Shown here piece after piece: positions 38,059 to 45,923 of a stretch of 64,000 nt of DNA. The stretch covers positions 62,001-126,000 of the forward strand of contig NZ_JAPESW010000003.1 in assembly GCF_028527925.1 (NCBI RefSeq), in the 5' to 3' direction. Under the pieces are notes generated by a model. That model did not search any database. It had not been told where the DNA came from and saw only the letters and a program-made list of their open reading frames with translations. The first letter of the stretch is position 1; the number at the start of each line of letters is the position of its first letter. A program made the translations under genes and the position numbers. Origin of the DNA: Cellulomonas fimi (lineage in GTDB: Bacteria > Actinomycetota > Actinomycetes > Actinomycetales > Cellulomonadaceae).

Positions 38059-38633
38059 CAGCCCTCCGCGGGCGCGAGCAGCCCGTGCACGAGCACGTCG
38101 GCGCAGTCGTCGATCGCGGCGCCACCGCCCACGACGGCCGTGAAGAGGCTCCCGAGCAGGACCAGCGCCGCGCGCTCGGGGTCGAGACCGGCGCGCACGC
38201 GGCCGCGGCCCTGCTCCGCCGCGAGGTAGTCGGCGAGGTACCGGGGCGCGCCTGTGAGCTCATGGGCGGCGGCGAGCCGGTCGGCGCGCGCCTGCGCGAG
38301 CTCGGGGTCGATGAGCATCGCGAGCTCGAGCGGGAGGACGGCCTCCTTCATCGACGCGAGCTCGTGGAGGGCCGCACGGACGTTCTCGAGCACGCTGCCC
38401 TTCCCGGCACGCCCGGGCAGGGCGGCGAGCGCCTGGTCGACCTCCGCGTTCTGGTGCCCCACGGCCGCGGCGAACAGCGCGAGCTTGTCCGGGAAGTGGC
38501 GGTAGATCGTCGCTTCCGAGACACCCGCCTCGTCGGCGATGGCGCGGGTGGTCGTGTGCGCGTACCCCTCGCGCGCGGCGACCGCGATCGTCGCCGCGAG
38601 CAGGTTGCGGCGGGTGTGCGGTCCGCGGGGCAT
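38058..38633 (-). CDS. TetR-family regulator of adjacent ABC exporter
   Basis: 191 residues with an N-terminal HTH RRNLLAATIAVAAREGYAHTTTRAIADEAGVSEATIYRHFPDKLALFAAAV and a helical C-terminal domain. It is the third gene of an ABC ATPase-permease-regulator operon, 28 bp after the permease. It probably autoregulates through the near-palindrome at 40411-40434 upstream of the ATPase gene, sensing an exported compound (inference). Confidence 0.9.
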   Translation of the reverse strand: MPRGPHTRRNLLAATIAVAAREGYAHTTTRAIADEAGVSEATIYRHFPDKLALFAAAVGHQNAEVDQALAALPGRAGKGSVLENVRAALHELASMKEAVLPLELAMLIDPELAQARADRLAAAHELTGAPRYLADYLAAEQGRGRVRAGLDPERAALVLLGSLFTAVVGGGAAIDDCADVLVHGLLAPAEG

Positions 38634-38661
38634 CGTCGATCCTTCGGTGACGTCGGTCCGC

Positions 38662-39459
38662 TCAGTCCGTGATGTCGCGGCGCGTGAACACCACCACGGC
38701 CACGGTCAGGCAGACGATCACGTAGCCCGCCGCGAGCGCGAGGGCCGACCCGTAGGAGATCACGTCGTTCCCGCCGGAGGCCACCGCGCCGATCGTCGCG
38801 CCGGGCAGCCAGTCGCGCAGGCCGTCGAACGCCGCGGTGAGGACCTGCTCGACGACCAGCACCCAGCCCGCGCCGACCGACACCGCGACGGCCGCGGACC
38901 GTGTGACGACGGCGAGCACGAGGCCGATGACGCCCCACACGAGCAGCGCGAGGAACAGGTTCAGCCACGCCGACGCGACGACCGCGCCGACGTCGGTCCC
39001 CCATGCGCCGAGGTCGAGGTCGGACGTGGCGCCGAGCATCGGGGCGACGACGAGGTCCACGAGCACCGCGACGGTCGTCGCGACGGCCGTCCACACCACG
39101 AGCGCACCCACCTTGCCGGCGATGAGCCTCCACCGCCGCGGCTCCGCGGCGACCAGCAGCCGGACGAGCCCCGTGCTGTGGTCCGTCGCCGTGAGGACCG
39201 CCCAGAACGACAGCGTGACGATGCCGAACATGCTCGACGCCGACGCGAGCGGCGCCATGAGTCCTGACGCCGACTCCAGCGTCTCCCGGGTGGGGAACGT
39301 GACGCCCGGGCCTGCGGCCGGCATCGCCGCCGCGTCCCCCGCGAGCTGGAAGATCACCGCGACGATCATCGCCGCGAACAGCGCCGTCAGGCCGAGCCAT
39401 GCGCCCAGGACCCCGCGCCGGCGCGAGCGCGTGAGCTCGCTGCGCACCACGTCGAGCAT
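38662..39459 (-). CDS. ABC-2 type exporter permease
   Basis: A 265-residue membrane subunit with six hydrophobic helices (GAWLGLTALFAAMIVAVIF, SMFGIVTLSFWAVLT, ALVVWTAVATTVAVLVDLVV, LNLFLALLVWGVIGLVLAVV, AVSVGAGWVLVVEQVL, LALAAGYVIVCLTVAVVVF). The start begins LDVVRSELTRSRRR, typical of ABC-2 permeases. ATG 39459 overlaps the ATPase stop by one base (TGATG); GTG 39462 is an alternative. Works with the ATPase gene upstream. Confidence 0.88.
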   Translation of the reverse strand: MLDVVRSELTRSRRRGVLGAWLGLTALFAAMIVAVIFQLAGDAAAMPAAGPGVTFPTRETLESASGLMAPLASASSMFGIVTLSFWAVLTATDHSTGLVRLLVAAEPRRWRLIAGKVGALVVWTAVATTVAVLVDLVVAPMLGATSDLDLGAWGTDVGAVVASAWLNLFLALLVWGVIGLVLAVVTRSAAVAVSVGAGWVLVVEQVLTAAFDGLRDWLPGATIGAVASGGNDVISYGSALALAAGYVIVCLTVAVVVFTRRDITD

Positions 39460-40400
39460 CACGCTGCACCTCCCCCGCGGCGGGCCTGCGCGGCCGCCGC
39501 CTCGTCCCGACCCGTGAGGTCGAGGAACACCTGCTCGAGCGACTCGCGGACCGTGCGGAGCTCGGCGAGCGTGATGCCCGCCGCGGCCGCGTCGCGGTTG
39601 ATCGCCGCGGCCCGCCCGCCCGCGCCGCGGACCCGGACGCCCTCGGCGGTCGGTTCCACGTCGTGGCCCGCGCGGGTCAGCGCGGCGAGGAGCGCCTGGA
39701 GGTCGGCCGGGTGCTCGGGCTGGACCTCGACGTGCCCGAGCGTCCGCTCGAGCAGCGCCGCGACCGGGCCGGAGTAGACGAGCTCGCCGAACCGGATCAC
39801 CACGAGGTGGTCGCACACGGCCTCGATCTCCGCGAGCAGGTGCGACGACACGACCACCGTGCGCCCTTCGCGCGCCAGAGCGCCGAGCAGCGTGCGGATC
39901 TCGACGATGCCCGACGGGTCGAGCCCGTTGGTCGGCTCGTCGAGCACCAGCAGCTCGGGGTCCGGCAGCAGCGCGGCCGCGATGCCCAGGCGCTGCTTCA
40001 TGCCGAGCGAGAAGCGCTTGACGGGCTCCCGGTCGCGGCCCGTCAGGCCCACGGTGTCGAGCACCGCGTCGACCCGCGCGACGGGCAGGCCGCGCAGCTG
40101 CGCGAGCGACAGGAGGTTGGCGCGCGCCGACAGGCCCGGCACGAACGCGGGGCTCTCGACGAGCGCGCCGACGCGGCTGAGATACGCGCGGTCACCGTCG
40201 ATCGGCTCACCGAGCACGCGGGCGGTCCCGGAGGTCGGGCGGATGAGGCCCAGCAGCATCCGGATCATCGTCGACTTGCCGGACCCGTTCGGCCCGACGA
40301 GGCCGACGACGCCGCCGGCGGGGACGTCGACGCTGACGGCGTCGAGGGCCAGCACGTCGCCGAACCGGCGTGTCAGCGACTCGGTGGTCACCGCGCCCAT
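39459..40400 (-). CDS. ABC exporter ATP-binding protein
   Basis: A 313-residue ATPase: Walker A GLVGPNGSGKSTMIRML, Q-loop GALVESPAFVPGLSA, signature FSLGMKQRLGIAAALL, Walker B LLVLDEPTNGLD, switch SSHLLAE. The C-terminal domain (HVEVQPEHPADLQALLAAL...) is of the bacitracin/drug exporter type. AGGAGG lies 5 bases before ATG 40400, immediately next to the 24-bp palindrome. Confidence 0.93.
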   Translation of the reverse strand: MGAVTTESLTRRFGDVLALDAVSVDVPAGGVVGLVGPNGSGKSTMIRMLLGLIRPTSGTARVLGEPIDGDRAYLSRVGALVESPAFVPGLSARANLLSLAQLRGLPVARVDAVLDTVGLTGRDREPVKRFSLGMKQRLGIAAALLPDPELLVLDEPTNGLDPSGIVEIRTLLGALAREGRTVVVSSHLLAEIEAVCDHLVVIRFGELVYSGPVAALLERTLGHVEVQPEHPADLQALLAALTRAGHDVEPTAEGVRVRGAGGRAAAINRDAAAAGITLAELRTVRESLEQVFLDLTGRDEAAAAQARRGGGAA

Positions 40401-40410
40401 CCGTCCTCCT

Positions 40411-40434
40411 ATGTAAGTGGGTACTCACTTACAT
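40411..40434. promoter_or_regulatory. probable TetR operator of the exporter operon
   Basis: 24-bp near-perfect palindrome with arms ATGTAAGTG and CACTTACAT around GGTACT; 11 of 12 pairs match. It lies 11 bp before the ATPase start, overlapping its ribosome site, so binding by the operon-encoded TetR would repress the operon. Confidence 0.75.
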
Positions 40435-40566
40435 GCTAGCCGCCGCGACCGGTCCCGACCAGGCCCTGAGGGTGATGCGCCGAGATGCCGCTGTTGCCCG
40501 GGATCGCTAGATTTCGCGCGGCGTGCGCTTTCCGCGGACGTCGACCGCACCAGAACGAGGAGCACC

Positions 40567-40935
40567 ATGAAGACCAGGACCCGGGCCGTGATCACGGCCG
40601 CCGCCTCCGCTGCCATGCTGGCCGTCCCTGCCGCCGCGCAGGCAGCCGACTTCAGCCTGTACTCGAGCAGCGGGCGCTCCTACGTCTGGTACGACGACGG
40701 CGGCAACCGGCTCGTCGTCTGCGACATGACGAGCAACGACGGCGTCGGCGCGAAGCTCGCGGCCTGGCCGACCCGCCAGGCGTCCGGCGTCGCCGACTCC
40801 CGCACCGCCTACAACGGGTGCGAGAGCATGTGGCTCGGTGACGGCGTCGAGACGATCGTGCGCATCTGCGACTGGGTCCACGTCGACGGCGGCCGCATCT
40901 CGCAGCACTGCAACGACAAGATCTTCACGTCCTGA
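40567..40935 (+). CDS. small secreted cysteine-containing protein
   Basis: 122 residues. A clear signal peptide (TRAVITAAASAAMLAVPAAAQAA) precedes a roughly 95-residue mature protein with four cysteines (VVCDM, NGCESM, RICDW, QHCND), probably forming two disulfides, and a Tyr/Trp-rich start (DFSLYSSSGRSYVWYDDGG). ATG 40567 follows GAGGAG. Family not recognised; small secreted actinobacterial proteins of this kind are often exported without known function. Confidence 0.75.
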   Translation: MKTRTRAVITAAASAAMLAVPAAAQAADFSLYSSSGRSYVWYDDGGNRLVVCDMTSNDGVGAKLAAWPTRQASGVADSRTAYNGCESMWLGDGVETIVRICDWVHVDGGRISQHCNDKIFTS

Positions 40936-40941
40936 GTCCTG

Positions 40942-40979
40942 CGTGGCCGTCGCGGCCCCCCGCGTCCGCGACGGCCACG
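40942..40979. terminator. bidirectional terminator hairpin
   Basis: Perfect 13-bp arms CGTGGCCGTCGCG (40942-40954) and CGCGACGGCCACG (40967-40979), 12-base loop, between the convergent secreted-protein and acetyltransferase genes. Confidence 0.65.
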
Positions 40980-40983
40980 GGGC

Positions 40984-41577
40984 TCAGCCGAGCGGGGCCC
41001 GGCTCTGCTCCCACCGGTCGCGCGTGATCTCGTAGCGGTAGCCGCCGAGGTCGGCGCCCTCGACGGCCAGCATGTCGTCCGGCGTCTCGAGCGCCTCCGT
41101 GACCGTCATCCCGACCTTCTCCATGACGTGCTGCGAGGCCGTGTTGAGCGCCATCGTCGCGCCCCACACGACGCGCACGTCGAGCTCGGTGAACGCCTTC
41201 TCGACGAGCGCCGCCGACACCTCGGTCGCGTACCCCTGGCCCCAGGCCGCCTGCCGGAGCCGGTAGCCGAGCTCCGCCTCGTCGAGCAGCCCGTCCCGCT
41301 CGGGGCGCAGGCAGAACCAGCCGAGGAACGCGTCGGTCGCGTTCTCGTAGGCGGCGAAGAGGCCGAAGTCACCGGCCCACCGGTCGTAGCCGGCAAGGAT
41401 GCTCGGCAGGTCGCGCTCGCGGATCAGGTCCGGCGCGGTCGGCTCGCCGCCGCCGGACAGGAAGCGCATGACCGCGGGGTCGCTGTCGAGCTCGATCAGC
41501 AGGTCGGCGTCCTCGGGACGGAATCGGCGCAGCGAGACGCGGTCGGTCCGCAGGTAGGTGTGCACGGGGGCAAGCAT
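40984..41577 (-). CDS. GNAT-family acetyltransferase (RimJ/RimL type)
   Basis: 197 residues. It begins TDRVSLRRFRPEDADLLIELDSDPAVMRFLSGG, the RimJ/RimL-like start, with EAELGYRLRQAAWGQGYATEVSAALVEKAF and ALNTASQHVMEKVGM as acetyl-CoA-site segments. Such enzymes acetylate protein N-termini or small molecules. ATG 41577 is preferred; GTG 41565 is possible. Confidence 0.88.
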   Translation of the reverse strand: MLAPVHTYLRTDRVSLRRFRPEDADLLIELDSDPAVMRFLSGGGEPTAPDLIRERDLPSILAGYDRWAGDFGLFAAYENATDAFLGWFCLRPERDGLLDEAELGYRLRQAAWGQGYATEVSAALVEKAFTELDVRVVWGATMALNTASQHVMEKVGMTVTEALETPDDMLAVEGADLGGYRYEITRDRWEQSRAPLG

Positions 41578-41680
41578 GCCCGGACGCGTGGCGGCGACCG
41601 ACCGCCCGCGCCGACGCACCCGCTTGTGGCACCAGGTGGGCGGGCGCACGATGGCGGGACGCGTCAGGTCGAGGGGGACC

Positions 41681-42550
41681 ATGGCTGGTCGGCGAGGACG
41701 TGGTCGTGCGCTCGCGGGCGCCGCGGTCGGGGCGGTGCTCATCGCTGCTGTGGCGTCACCGTCGGCGGCGGCCGCGGAGCCGCCTCCGACGCTGTGCAGC
41801 GACATCCCGGGCTCGTCGCTCGTGGAGCAGAGCGTCGAGGGCGACCTCGTCGTCGACGTGGACTGCTGGATCTTCCGCGGGACGGTCCACGGCGACGTCA
41901 CGGTGCGCGCGGGGACGACGTTCTCGGTCGGGCGCGCGACGCTCGACGGCGACGCCGAGGTGGCCGGACGGCTCGAGCTGGGCGACTCGCGGGTGCACGG
42001 CGACGTGACCTTGACCAGCACGGACACGGCGTCACTCACGATCTGGGTGGGCGACGGTGCCGGCGGCTCGGTCGACGGCGACGTGACCGGCCAGGCCGCC
42101 GACGTCGTCCTCGAGGCGGCACGCGTCTGGGGGTCCTACGACGTCGAGGTGCGTGACGCGACGCGCGTCCGCGGCCGGTCGGAGCTCATGGGTCCGGCGG
42201 CCGTGACGGGCGGACGGCTGCTGGTCCACGGCGCGACGTTCTACGGCGGCCTCACGAGCGCCGGGTCCGGCGACGTGCTCGTCTGCGGCGCGACCGTCGC
42301 CGGCGACCTGCGGGTCACGGGCCTGACGGACTTCGCGAGCATCGGCGCCGAGCCGCGGCGCGACCAGCGCGACTGCCCCGTCCTGGTGACCGGGTCGCTC
42401 GTGCTCGTCGACAACCCGCACAGCGTGGACCTCGGAAACGTCGCCGTCGCGCGTGACCTCGTCTGCACCGGCAGCTCGGGGCCGCGCGGCGTCACCGAGA
42501 CGAGCTGGACCGAGGTGCACGGCGACCGCACAGGGCAGTGCGTGCGCTGA
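41681..42550 (+). CDS. secreted beta-solenoid-like protein
   Basis: 289 residues with a signal peptide (RALAGAAVGAVLIAAVASPSAAAAE) and a mature protein of repeated short strands of the type GDV-x-V: GDLVVDVDCW, GTVHGDVTVRAGTTF, GDAEVAGRLELGDSRVHGDVTL, GSVDGDVTGQAADVVLE, GLTSAGSGDVLVCGATVAGDLRVTG. This periodicity resembles right-handed beta-solenoid or polymer-forming (bactofilin-like) repeats. Six cysteines are spread along it. Structural or surface role inferred; function unknown. Confidence 0.7.
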   Translation: MAGRRGRGRALAGAAVGAVLIAAVASPSAAAAEPPPTLCSDIPGSSLVEQSVEGDLVVDVDCWIFRGTVHGDVTVRAGTTFSVGRATLDGDAEVAGRLELGDSRVHGDVTLTSTDTASLTIWVGDGAGGSVDGDVTGQAADVVLEAARVWGSYDVEVRDATRVRGRSELMGPAAVTGGRLLVHGATFYGGLTSAGSGDVLVCGATVAGDLRVTGLTDFASIGAEPRRDQRDCPVLVTGSLVLVDNPHSVDLGNVAVARDLVCTGSSGPRGVTETSWTEVHGDRTGQCVR

Positions 42551-42578
42551 CCCGTCGCGCTCGCAGCGCGACCCCGCA

Positions 42579-42941
42579 CTACGGCGTGCGCGGCGCGACG
42601 GCGAAGGCCACAGCCCCCACGAGGGCGACGGCGACACCCCACCAGAGCAGCCCGACGAACGCGGCGAGGAGCGCGACGCCGACGAACACCGCGACCTGGC
42701 CCGAGTAGCGCGCGCCTCGTCGGCGGACCCGGTGCGCCGACCGCGGGGCGAACCAACGGCCCCACACGACCACCACCGCGAGCGGCAGGACGACCGCGAG
42801 CAGCAGCGCCGTCCACGGCGGGTCGCCGAGCCGCCAGCCGGTCACCGCCGCGAGCACCACGAGCGCGAGCTCGGCGAGGAACGCGGTGACCGCGGCGGGG
42901 TGCGTCGCGGACCGCCACTCCGCACCCGTCGGCTGCTCCAT
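42579..42941 (-). CDS. small membrane protein, YrdB/DUF2568-like
   Basis: 120 residues, four hydrophobic helices (FLAELALVVLAAVTGWRL, LLLAVVLPLAVVVVWGRWFAP, VAVFVGVALLAAFVGLLWW, VAVALVGAVAFAV). The F-L-x-E-L motif in helix 1 and the W-x-x-F-x-P-x-S between helices 2 and 3 match the YrdB/DUF2568 family, whose function is unknown. CACGCT lies 6 bases before ATG 42941, a weak leaderless-type -10. Confidence 0.75.
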   Translation of the reverse strand: MEQPTGAEWRSATHPAAVTAFLAELALVVLAAVTGWRLGDPPWTALLLAVVLPLAVVVVWGRWFAPRSAHRVRRRGARYSGQVAVFVGVALLAAFVGLLWWGVAVALVGAVAFAVAPRTP

Positions 42942-43067
42942 GCCCGCAGCGTGCCACCGGCAGCCGCGCAGGTGGAGTCGCGCTCGCCGAGGCGGCCGAG
43001 CTCACCTTCCGGCGGGGCTGCGCTGGACGGGGTTCCCCGACCGCCCCCGACCGCGACCCGGGCAGGC

Positions 43068-44009
43068 TCAGATGAGCTCGACGCCGTCGGCCTGCGGGCC
43101 ACGGTCGCTCTGCCGCACCCGGAACCGGACGCGGTCCCCCTCTTCCAGGAACTCGGCGTTGCGCACGACGGAGACGTGCACGAACAGGTCCGGGCCCCCG
43201 GAGTCGGGCGTGATGAAGCCGAAGCCGCGGTCCGCGTCGTAGCGCGCGACCACGCCCTCGCCGCCGCGCGCCGGTGCACCGCCGCCCGCGGGTGCGCCCG
43301 ACCGACCACGGGGCGACGCCGCGGGCGCGCTCCGGCGGGGGCGGCCGCCGACGAGCCGGACGCCCCGCGCCTGCGGTCCGCGCTCGCCGGGCTCGACGTC
43401 GTAGGTCACGCGGTCGCCCTCGACGAGCTCGTTCAGGCCCCCCGTCAGCGAGCGGGCGTGGACGAACACGTCCTCGCCGCCGGCGTCCTGCGCGACGAAG
43501 CCGAAGCCCTTGTCCGGGTCGTACCAGGTCACCGTGCCGTCGGCGCCGTCGTCGGCCGCGGCCGCCGGGGTGGCCTCCGGACCGAGCGGCAGCAGGTGGT
43601 CCGCCTGCGGCCCCTTCTCCCCCGGCACGACGAGGAACGCGACCCGCTGACCTTCCGACACCACGCCGCCGCCGACGATGGCCGAGCTGTGCAGGAAGAT
43701 CTCCGCGCCCCCGCCGTCCGGCGCGACGAACCCGTAGCCCTTGGCGGGCTCGTACCAGCTGACGGTGCCGAGCACACCGAGCGCGGCGTCGGCGGCCACG
43801 CCACCGATGACGCGGACGCGGCGGGCCACCGGGCCACGGTCCCCCTCACCCGGCTCGAACTCGACCTGCTGCCCCTCCCGGAGCACGCGCGGCCCGTCGT
43901 CACCGACGATCTCGGACGCGTGGACGAACAGGTCGTCGGCTCCGTCCCCGAGGTCGAGGAAGCCGAAGCCTCGCTCGGCGTCGAACCAACGGACAGTTCC
44001 CTGGGGCAC
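43068..44009 (-). CDS. protein with four tandem cold-shock domains
   Basis: A 313-residue protein made of four CSDs instead of the usual single one (about 67 residues). CSD1 (2-69) has RGFGFLDL and DLFVH; CSD2 (79-141) KGYGFVAP and EIFLH; CSD3 (157-221) KGFGFVAQ and DVFVH; a Pro/Gly/Arg linker (222-249); CSD4 (250-313) RGFGFITP and DLFVH. RNP1 and RNP2 aromatic residues are kept in all four, so each should bind single-stranded RNA or DNA. GTG 44009 follows GAGGAG. Presumed RNA chaperone or single-strand-binding protein; transcribed alone. Confidence 0.93.
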   Translation of the reverse strand: MPQGTVRWFDAERGFGFLDLGDGADDLFVHASEIVGDDGPRVLREGQQVEFEPGEGDRGPVARRVRVIGGVAADAALGVLGTVSWYEPAKGYGFVAPDGGGAEIFLHSSAIVGGGVVSEGQRVAFLVVPGEKGPQADHLLPLGPEATPAAAADDGADGTVTWYDPDKGFGFVAQDAGGEDVFVHARSLTGGLNELVEGDRVTYDVEPGERGPQARGVRLVGGRPRRSAPAASPRGRSGAPAGGGAPARGGEGVVARYDADRGFGFITPDSGGPDLFVHVSVVRNAEFLEEGDRVRFRVRQSDRGPQADGVELI

Positions 44010-44098
44010 GGCTCACTCCTCGTTCACGGACGTTCCTGCCCTCCAGTCTCCCCCCACCGGGGACCGACGTCCGCCCGGCACTGTCCACGCGGGCCGGC

Positions 44099-44626
44099 TC
44101 AGCCGGGCCGTCGCGCCGGGTCTTGCGCGTGGTCGTGCGTCGACGACGGGGTCCATCCCTCGTCCTCGCGCATCGCGCGCATGATCCGCCGGCTGATCTC
44201 GCGCACCTGCCGCGCCTGGGCCTGCGTCAGCGGGTCGAGGACCAGACGCCGCACGGTGCGCACGTGGCCGGGGGTGGCCTGGTCGAGCTTCTCGACGCCC
44301 AGGTCCGTGAGGGTCGCGAGGGTGTAGCGCCCGTCGGCGGGGTCGGGGGCACGTCGCACCCACGCGCGCGACTCGAGCCGTGCGACGGCGCGCGAGAGGC
44401 GCGACAGCGAGCTGTTGGCGTACCCGGCCAGGACGCTCATCCGGAGCGTGCGGTCCGGGGCGTCGCCGAGCGCGTACAGGATCCCGTACTCGAAGTGCGA
44501 CAGCTCGGCGTCGCGCTGCAGCTGGGCGTCGAGCGCGGCCGGCAGCCACTCCAGGACGGTGGCCAGCGAGGACCAGGTCTCGAGGTCCTCGCCGCGGAGG
44601 ATCGGCGCGTCGACGGGGTCCGGCAT
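44099..44626 (-). CDS. MarR-family transcriptional regulator
   Basis: 175 residues with the MarR winged helix: LSHFEYGILYALGDAPDRTLRMSVLAGYANSSLSRLSRAVARLESRAWVRRAPDPADGRYTLATLTDLGVEKL. ATG 44626 follows TACGCT by exactly 6 bases (leaderless pattern). It is divergent from an SDR gene, with two identical 16-bp operator-like elements between them, so it likely represses the SDR and itself. Confidence 0.92.
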   Translation of the reverse strand: MPDPVDAPILRGEDLETWSSLATVLEWLPAALDAQLQRDAELSHFEYGILYALGDAPDRTLRMSVLAGYANSSLSRLSRAVARLESRAWVRRAPDPADGRYTLATLTDLGVEKLDQATPGHVRTVRRLVLDPLTQAQARQVREISRRIMRAMREDEGWTPSSTHDHAQDPARRPG

Positions 44627-44670
44627 GCGTGCAGCGTACGGGAACCCGGGCGATGGCAAGGCGGGCGATG

Positions 44671-44719
44671 ACTTGATCGGGAAAGTCACCGCACGTACGG
44701 TTCACTTGATCGGGAAAGT
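44671..44719. promoter_or_regulatory. duplicated MarR operator
   Basis: ACTTGATCGGGAAAGT occurs twice, at 44671-44686 and 44704-44719, 33 bp apart (about three helical turns). Each has ACTT/AAGT ends forming a partial palindrome. The first overlaps the -35 and the second the expected transcription start of the SDR promoter. Confidence 0.75.
44673..44701 (+). promoter_or_regulatory. sigma70-type promoter of the SDR gene
   Basis: TTGATC (44673-44678), a 17-bp spacer, and TACGGT (44696-44701) form a good housekeeping promoter, with expected start near 44708 and a leader of about 44 bases to ATG 44752. Confidence 0.65.
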
Positions 44720-44751
44720 GATGTGCGGGACGGACAGGACGTGAGGACAGC

Positions 44752-45543
44752 ATGGATCTGCAGCTGACGGGCAAGCGGGCCTTCGTGAGCGGCTCGACGC
44801 AGGGCATCGGGTTCGCCGTCGCGCGCGCCCTGCTCGACGAGGGCGCGTCGGTCGTGATCAACGGCAGGAGCGCCGAGCGCGCGGACGCGGCGGTGCGCCG
44901 GCTCGAGGCCGAGGTGCCGGGCGCGTCGGTCGAGGCCGTGGTCGCGGACTTCGCGGACGCGTCGCAGGTCCAGCGACTCCTGGACGACCTGGGTGACGTC
45001 GACGTCCTCGTGAACAACGTCGGCGTGTTCGAGCTCGCGCCGTTCGAGCAGATCACCGACGAGGACTGGCAGCGCTACTTCGACGTCAACGTCATGAGCG
45101 GCGTCCGGCTGTCGCGGCACCTGCTGCCCGGCATGCTCGCGCGCGGCTGGGGTCGCGTGATCTTCGTGAGCAGCGAGTCGGGCGTGGACGTGCCGGCCGA
45201 CATGCTGCACTACGGCTTCACCAAGGCCGGGATGATCGCGCTGGGCAACGGCCTCGCGAAGCTCACGCGCGGCACGCGCGTCACCGTGAACACGATCCTC
45301 GGCGGGCCGACCTTCTCCGACGGCGTCGCGGAGACCGTCGCGCAGGTGGCCGCGGCCCAGGGCGTGACGCCCGACCAGATGAAGGACACGATCGCCGCCG
45401 GCAACCGGACGTCGCTCCTGCAGCGGTTCATCGAGCCGCGCGAGATCGCCCACCTCGCGGCCTACCTCGCGAGCCCTCTGTCGTCCGCGACGAACGGTGC
45501 GGCCCTGCGGGCCGACGGCGGGGTGCTGACGACGCTGGTGTGA
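44752..45543 (+). CDS. short-chain dehydrogenase/reductase
   Basis: 263 residues, classical SDR. The NAD(P) motif is SGSTQGIGFAVARALLDEG; DVLVNNVGVFE is the NNAG element; catalytic Ser/Tyr/Lys are in VSSESG and LHYGFTKAG. The C-terminus has the usual SATNGAALRADGGVL. A long insertion around VAQVAAAQGVTPDQMKDTIAAGNRTSLLQRF is typical of one SDR subgroup. Substrate unknown; the MarR control suggests a detoxification or aromatic-response role (inference). Confidence 0.9.
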   Translation: MDLQLTGKRAFVSGSTQGIGFAVARALLDEGASVVINGRSAERADAAVRRLEAEVPGASVEAVVADFADASQVQRLLDDLGDVDVLVNNVGVFELAPFEQITDEDWQRYFDVNVMSGVRLSRHLLPGMLARGWGRVIFVSSESGVDVPADMLHYGFTKAGMIALGNGLAKLTRGTRVTVNTILGGPTFSDGVAETVAQVAAAQGVTPDQMKDTIAAGNRTSLLQRFIEPREIAHLAAYLASPLSSATNGAALRADGGVLTTLV

Positions 45544-45559
45544 CGGACGCGTCGTCGCG

Positions 45560-45904
45560 CTATGCGTCGTCCGAGGGGTCGGGGCGGTCGAGGCGGTCCA
45601 GGAGCTCGACGGCGGCGCGGGCGTAGTCGCTGATCCAGCGGTCGTGGATGCGCTTGATGGGCAGGGGCGCGAGGGACAGGTGGCGCTCGCGGCCGATCTT
45701 GCGCCCGGTCACGAGGTCGGCGGCCTCCAGGACGCGCAGGTGCTGCAGGACCGTGGTCCGGTCGAGCTCCGGCAGCAGTGCGCACAGCGACCCCGTGGTG
45801 TGCGTCGACTCCTTGAGGGCGTCGAGCATGCGGCGGCGCACGGGCGAGGCGAGCGCCTTGAACACCCGGTCGTCGTCGGAGGCCTGGTCGGCCGGTCGGG
45901 ACAT
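45560..45904 (-). CDS. ArsR-family regulator
   Basis: 114 residues with winged helix RVFKALASPVRRRMLDALKESTHTTGSLCALLPELDRTTVLQHLRVLEAADLVTGRKIGRERHLSLAPLPI. No metal-binding ELCVCDL motif is visible, so it belongs to the non-metal ArsR group usually paired with SRPBCC proteins. ATG 45904 lies 6 bases after TACTTT. Divergent from the SRPBCC gene with only 16 bp between start codons. Confidence 0.9.
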   Translation of the reverse strand: MSRPADQASDDDRVFKALASPVRRRMLDALKESTHTTGSLCALLPELDRTTVLQHLRVLEAADLVTGRKIGRERHLSLAPLPIKRIHDRWISDYARAAVELLDRLDRPDPSDDA

Positions 45905-45923
45905 GTGGTAAAAGTACAACATG
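45902..45923. promoter_or_regulatory. divergent promoter/operator inside a 16-bp gap
   Basis: A partial palindrome CATGT-GGTA...TAC-AACATG spans both start codons. TACTTT (minus) and TAAAAG (plus) each end 6 bases before the respective start, so both -10 elements overlap. ArsR binding here would block both genes. Confidence 0.6.
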
